From Clostridia bacterium (GTDB lineage: Bacteria > Bacillota > Clostridia > UMGS1883): a stretch of 8,997 bases of DNA. The position numbers were made by a program, and so were the translations under genes. Numbering within the stretch: position 1 is the first letter of the stretch; the number at the start of each line of letters is the position of its first letter. Location: NCBI GenBank assembly GCA_017441965.1, contig JAFSBF010000228.1, forward strand, positions 1 through 8,997. Reading direction: 5' to 3'. Below are positions 5,575 through 8,997 of the stretch, piece after piece. The notes below the pieces were generated by a model that had not been told where the DNA came from, made no database searches, and saw only the letters and a list, made by a program, of their open reading frames with translations.

Positions 5575-7833
5575 ATGTTTATATTGGCACCGAAAACAGA
5601 AGGAAAAGCATATGAAGTTGCAACCAATGTTTTTAGAGATTATTATGAAAAAATAACAGGGGTAAAGCTTGAAATCAAAACGGAGCCATCTTCCTCCGAA
5701 GATATGGTTGTTATCGGTTCTGAGGCAGTGCAGCCGTTTGTATATAAAAGTGTGGTTGGCGGACTTCCTATACGCTGTGACAGCGATGAATACTGTATTA
5801 TTTCCAGGAAAGATAACGGCAGAAATCTTCTTTTCCTTGCAGGCGGCAGGGGACGTTCAACTCTCTATGCAATATATGACTTTTTTGAAAGGCAGGCAGG
5901 GTGTCATTATTTCTGGGATGGTGACGTTATTGAAAAAAGGGAAAGCATTGATATAACGGGGCTTAATGTATATGAAGTTCCAAGATTTACATATCGTGCA
6001 ATACGTTACTTTGCCCACAGAGGACTTGGACGTTTTCAGGCAGAACATTGGGATTTTGATGAATGGAAAAAGGAAATAGACTGGATTTGTAAAAGCAGAT
6101 TAAATGTATTTATGCTGCGAATTGGCATAGATGATTTGTTTCAAAAGGCGTTTCCTGATGTTGTTTCCTATCCCTCCAATGAAGATATCCTTCCCGAAGC
6201 GACATCAGGGTTTAACAACAGAACAACCTTCTGGCCGCTTGAGTACCGTGGTGAGCTGCAGAAAAAGGTTATGGATTACGCCTTTTCCTGCGATTTAATA
6301 CACCCCGAGGATTGCGGAACGATGACACACTGGTATTCAAGAACACCTATAGATTTTCTCGAGAAGGTGAAGCCGACATTCTTATCACAGACCAGTAAAT
6401 CTCAAAGTGAACAGACGGGACTTGTATGGGATATTTTAGATGAAAAAAATCTGAGAAATTATGAAAAACTGACCGATACCCATATTAAAGAATACGGAAA
6501 CCCCGAAATGTTTCATACAATTGGTCTGGCAGAGAGAACATATAATGAAGACAGAAGGGCAAATTTAGACCTTAAAAAATATGCATATCGCAAAATTATA
6601 AATTATGTGTCCGAAAAATACCCCAATGCACCGCTTTTGATTGCGGCGTGGGATTTCTTCTTTTGCCTTGAAAGTGATGAAATCCGTGAAATAACACAGC
6701 TTTTCAATCCTGAAAAAACCATTATTCTTGACTATACCGTTGATTTAAAGGCAGAAAATAATGATTTTGAAAATTGGGATATTGTAGGGAAAATGCCCTG
6801 GATTTTTGGTATCTTCCATGCATATGAGCCGCAAAACCATATTCACGGCGATTATGAATATATCACAGAAAAACTAAAGGTTGCGGATAATGATGCGTTT
6901 TGTAAGGGTATGGCTTTCTGGCCTGAGCTTTCGCACAGTGATACTCTTATGCTCGAATATTTCAGGGAAAATGCGTGGAAACCTCAAAACCGCAGTATAA
7001 ATGAAATTGCGGCAGATATGTGTCACAGGCGTTATGGCGAGGATGAAGAAAGAATGTTTGAAATATGGAATGCATTTTTGCCGACAATGAAGCTTCCCAC
7101 CAAAGAGCGTATGGCAAGCTTTTTTGACGTCCTTAAAACCGAAGCAATATTTCTAAGACTGTTTCAGTTTGAACACGAAAGACAGCCTGACTGCGAAAAA
7201 TGCTGGGGTGGATTTGAGGACTATGAAAAGACTTTTATTCCCGATATGAAAAAAACACTTTTGCTGATAAGAGATTTGCCAGAGGATATATACAGTAAGC
7301 CTTTTATCAGACGTGATGTTGCCGATATACTTAAAACAGTTGTGATGAAAAAAATTCAATACAGTTTTATAAAGTTAAGTTATTCAATTTTGCGGTGGCG
7401 CAAAGGTGAAAATGAGGAGGAGCAAATAAGAACACTTCTTGATTATAATGAAAAAATGCTATGCCTTTTTGCAGATACATTAGCACTTCACGAGGATAAC
7501 AGTATGTATCACAGTCTACTTGAACTGCAGAAAAACAGACCTGTAAATCCGCATTTTGAAAATACGCTTAAGGATAATGTTATAAACTGGTACTGCCGTA
7601 CAAGTGCATATGAGGCTGTTAAAGGTGTTTATCAGAAAGAATTTTCTGTATTTAAAGAATGGATGATAAAAAGACTTAATTCAAATGACGTAAATAATAT
7701 GGATATGAGCAGCTTTCCAATAGAAAAGGAACGAATTTTTGAGGAGTTTAAGTCTGTACCGTTGAAAGAATTCCATAATTCAGAAAAGAGCGGATATAAA
7801 GCGGTAATTGAAAACTTATTATCAGCATTTTAA
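5575..7833 (+). CDS. GH89-like (alpha-N-acetylglucosaminidase/NAGLU-like) glycoside hydrolase, cytoplasmic
   Basis: A 752-residue protein with the three-part layout of GH89. An N-terminal alpha/beta domain (about 1-120) contains GRGRSTLYAIYDFFERQAG (91-109). A TIM-barrel domain follows (about 135-470), opening with RYFAHRGLGRFQAEHWDFDEW and EIDW. A helical C-terminal domain (about 475-750) contains CHRRYG. Two glutamates align with the catalytic pair of human NAGLU (E316 and E446): E320 in GLAERTYNED and E451 in GMAFWPEL, 131 residues apart against 130. KMPWIFGIFHAYEPQNHIHG also parallels the NAGLU segment with GKPFIWC and HNFGG. GH89 enzymes release alpha-linked N-acetylglucosamine, but the QEAVW motif of classical members is replaced here by IDDLFQ, so the substrate may differ. 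There is no signal peptide or membrane segment, so it should act in the cytoplasm on an imported glycan. It leads an operon and is divergent from the AraC-type regulator. Assignment is by visual pattern, not an alignment. Confidence 0.75.
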   Translation: MFILAPKTEGKAYEVATNVFRDYYEKITGVKLEIKTEPSSSEDMVVIGSEAVQPFVYKSVVGGLPIRCDSDEYCIISRKDNGRNLLFLAGGRGRSTLYAIYDFFERQAGCHYFWDGDVIEKRESIDITGLNVYEVPRFTYRAIRYFAHRGLGRFQAEHWDFDEWKKEIDWICKSRLNVFMLRIGIDDLFQKAFPDVVSYPSNEDILPEATSGFNNRTTFWPLEYRGELQKKVMDYAFSCDLIHPEDCGTMTHWYSRTPIDFLEKVKPTFLSQTSKSQSEQTGLVWDILDEKNLRNYEKLTDTHIKEYGNPEMFHTIGLAERTYNEDRRANLDLKKYAYRKIINYVSEKYPNAPLLIAAWDFFFCLESDEIREITQLFNPEKTIILDYTVDLKAENNDFENWDIVGKMPWIFGIFHAYEPQNHIHGDYEYITEKLKVADNDAFCKGMAFWPELSHSDTLMLEYFRENAWKPQNRSINEIAADMCHRRYGEDEERMFEIWNAFLPTMKLPTKERMASFFDVLKTEAIFLRLFQFEHERQPDCEKCWGGFEDYEKTFIPDMKKTLLLIRDLPEDIYSKPFIRRDVADILKTVVMKKIQYSFIKLSYSILRWRKGENEEEQIRTLLDYNEKMLCLFADTLALHEDNSMYHSLLELQKNRPVNPHFENTLKDNVINWYCRTSAYEAVKGVYQKEFSVFKEWMIKRLNSNDVNNMDMSSFPIEKERIFEEFKSVPLKEFHNSEKSGYKAVIENLLSAF

Positions 7834-7845
7834 AAGGAGAAAAGT

Positions 7846-8928
7846 ATGGTTTTATCAAAGCTTTTTGAAAATATGCACCACGTTGTGGAAAAGTACGACT
7901 TTACGCAGGAACAGAAAAATATCCTTTTAGGTTACTGCAGGACTTTTGAAAAAAATGAAAAGCTTATTCAGTTAGCACAAAAGTATTATCATATGATTTT
8001 TGAAGATGAAGAAGAAATTGATGTTAACAGCTTGAAGGAGAATGACAACATAGAGCAGGGAATGCTTTTTGCAGTTATTTATCTTGCACGCCTTGACCTT
8101 CTTGAAGCAGAGCTTGAAAAAAGGGGAATACCGTCAAAATATGCGCAGAGTGCACTCTGGCATTATAAGGATTTATTTCAGCGTAATTTTAATTGCTATG
8201 GGACTTTCGGGTTTTGCGGAATGTACAGAAGCGGTATGATACAATATATAAAACCGAGAACATTCAGGATTGGAAGATTGTGTTTTGAAATGAATTCATT
8301 TTCAGGACCGTATACTGTGTACCAAAATAAAAAAACGGGAGAAGAAATTCCCATTTTAAATGAAGGGCTTTATTATCTTCCTGACGGAAAACAAGCGCCA
8401 AAAGACTATAATGGCGAATGCTTTATAACAACGTTTTCAGACGAGGGTGATATTAAAGGATATAGTGTTGATGAAGAAGGAAAGCTGAATTTCACACCGC
8501 AATCATTAAAAAAAGAAGAATACAAAAAAGTCCTTGCAAAAAATGATGCGGTTATTTCTATTCATATTCCCGGGAATGAGAAAATGACACCCGAAAGTGT
8601 AGAGGAAAGCTTCAAAGAGGCAAAGAAATTTTTTGAAACATACTATAAGGAGAAAGATTTCAAGGCGTTTGTTTGCAGCTCGTGGCTCCTCGATACAGGA
8701 CTTAAAAGATTTTTGAAGCCTGAGTCAAATATTTTAGCTTTTCAGAAAAACTTCAGGATTGTACTTTCTTTTGTCAATACCTTTGCACTCTACTGGAATA
8801 TTTTCGGTGTAGAAAAATTTATTTGTTATTCTGAGCTTGTTCCTCAAAATAGCTTTCAGCAGAAAATTCTGGATTTTGTTAAAAGCGGAGAACATTTATA
8901 CAGTGGTAATGGATTTATAATGATTTAA
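7846..8928 (+). CDS. Acyltransferase-domain protein (NAT_N/GNAT_C type, formerly DUF5596)
   Basis: A 360-residue soluble protein with no signal peptide. It resembles the two-domain acyltransferase-like family with an N-terminal helical NAT_N domain (about 1-125) and a C-terminal GNAT-like domain (about 130-360). Recognisable pieces are RTFRIGRLCFE at 138-148, ISIHIPGNEKMTPE at 237-250, VCSSWLLD at 276-283, LKPESNILAFQKNF at 290-303 and the C-terminal GNGFI. The family has a GNAT-type fold, but I know of no characterised substrate. It starts 12 nt after the GH89-like stop with AAGGAG 6 nt before the ATG, so the two genes are clearly one transcription unit. Context suggests acylation or deacylation-linked processing of a sugar or amine released by the hydrolase, which is inference. 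No terminator follows; the next gene starts 54 nt downstream. The family call is fairly firm; the activity is not. Confidence 0.75.
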   Translation: MVLSKLFENMHHVVEKYDFTQEQKNILLGYCRTFEKNEKLIQLAQKYYHMIFEDEEEIDVNSLKENDNIEQGMLFAVIYLARLDLLEAELEKRGIPSKYAQSALWHYKDLFQRNFNCYGTFGFCGMYRSGMIQYIKPRTFRIGRLCFEMNSFSGPYTVYQNKKTGEEIPILNEGLYYLPDGKQAPKDYNGECFITTFSDEGDIKGYSVDEEGKLNFTPQSLKKEEYKKVLAKNDAVISIHIPGNEKMTPESVEESFKEAKKFFETYYKEKDFKAFVCSSWLLDTGLKRFLKPESNILAFQKNFRIVLSFVNTFALYWNIFGVEKFICYSELVPQNSFQQKILDFVKSGEHLYSGNGFIMI

Positions 8929-8968
8929 TGCAAAATATTTATGAGAAAGTAATTAAAATAAATTAATC

Positions 8969-8974
8969 AGGAGG
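8969..8974 (+). promoter_or_regulatory. Strong ribosome binding site of the truncated last gene
   Basis: A full AGGAGG lies 8 nt before the ATG at 8983, the best ribosome binding site in the window. It supports the reality of the five-codon gene start at the window edge. Confidence 0.8.
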
Positions 8975-8982
8975 AAAGTAAA

Positions 8983-8997
8983 ATGGCAATTAAACAT
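8983..8997 (+). CDS. Start of an unidentified gene, cut by the window edge
   Basis: Only five codons (M-A-I-K-H) are visible, too few to identify a product. The gene is supported by the ideal ribosome binding site just upstream. It follows the acyltransferase-like gene after a 54-nt AT-rich gap with no hairpin, so it is probably the third gene of the GH89-like operon. Its identity would be the best clue to the pathway. Confidence 0.7.

Noticed and set aside
1..8997. CRISPR array, tRNA, rRNA, insertion sequence or phage genes
   Set aside because: No regularly spaced repeats, cloverleaf-like segments, transposase or integrase motifs were seen on reading both strands.

Overview
This window is AT-rich (roughly 39% GC by eye) and looks like a chromosomal segment of an anaerobic low-GC Firmicute, most likely a gut or rumen Clostridia member. 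The support is strong AGGAGG-type ribosome binding sites, A/T-ending codons, a GlpP-type antiterminator (a Firmicutes family), consensus sigma-A promoters, and an AraC-regulated glycoside hydrolase gene of the kind common in gut Clostridia. No rRNA, tRNA, CRISPR array, insertion sequence or phage gene is visible.

Left part (1-4530), all genes on +. An Ldh2-family NAD(P)-dependent 2-hydroxyacid (malate/lactate-type) dehydrogenase is followed after 3 nt by a malic enzyme, forming a small malate/2-hydroxyacid unit. A consensus-like extended -10 promoter at the end of the malic enzyme gene probably starts a second unit: glpP, overlapping by 8 nt a HAD-IIA (NagD-like) phosphatase. A leader with two consecutive inverted repeats then precedes an MgtC/SapB-family membrane protein. 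A strong hairpin at 4486-4527 closes this side and probably terminates transcription from both directions.

Right part (4644-8997). An AraC-family regulator on - is divergent from a + strand operon. That operon encodes a 752-residue GH89-like (alpha-N-acetylglucosaminidase/NAGLU-like) glycoside hydrolase without a signal peptide, then a 360-residue protein with the NAT_N/GNAT_C acyltransferase-like architecture, then the first five codons of another gene with a very good ribosome binding site. The 157-nt divergent region carries an exact-consensus promoter for the regulator (TTGACA, 17 nt, TATAAT) with a palindrome over its -10 and start site. It also carries a second, nearly perfect 12-bp inverted repeat that overlaps the -35 of the hydrolase promoter. 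The simplest reading is a self-contained carbohydrate-responsive locus: the AraC protein senses a sugar and controls an intracellular glycosidase plus a putative acyltransferase.

Most novel candidates: the cytoplasmic GH89-like enzyme paired with the acyltransferase-like protein, the operator architecture between araC and the hydrolase, the double inverted repeat in front of the mgtC-like gene, and the glpP/phosphatase pair without any glp target gene in view. No function here goes beyond family-level inference.
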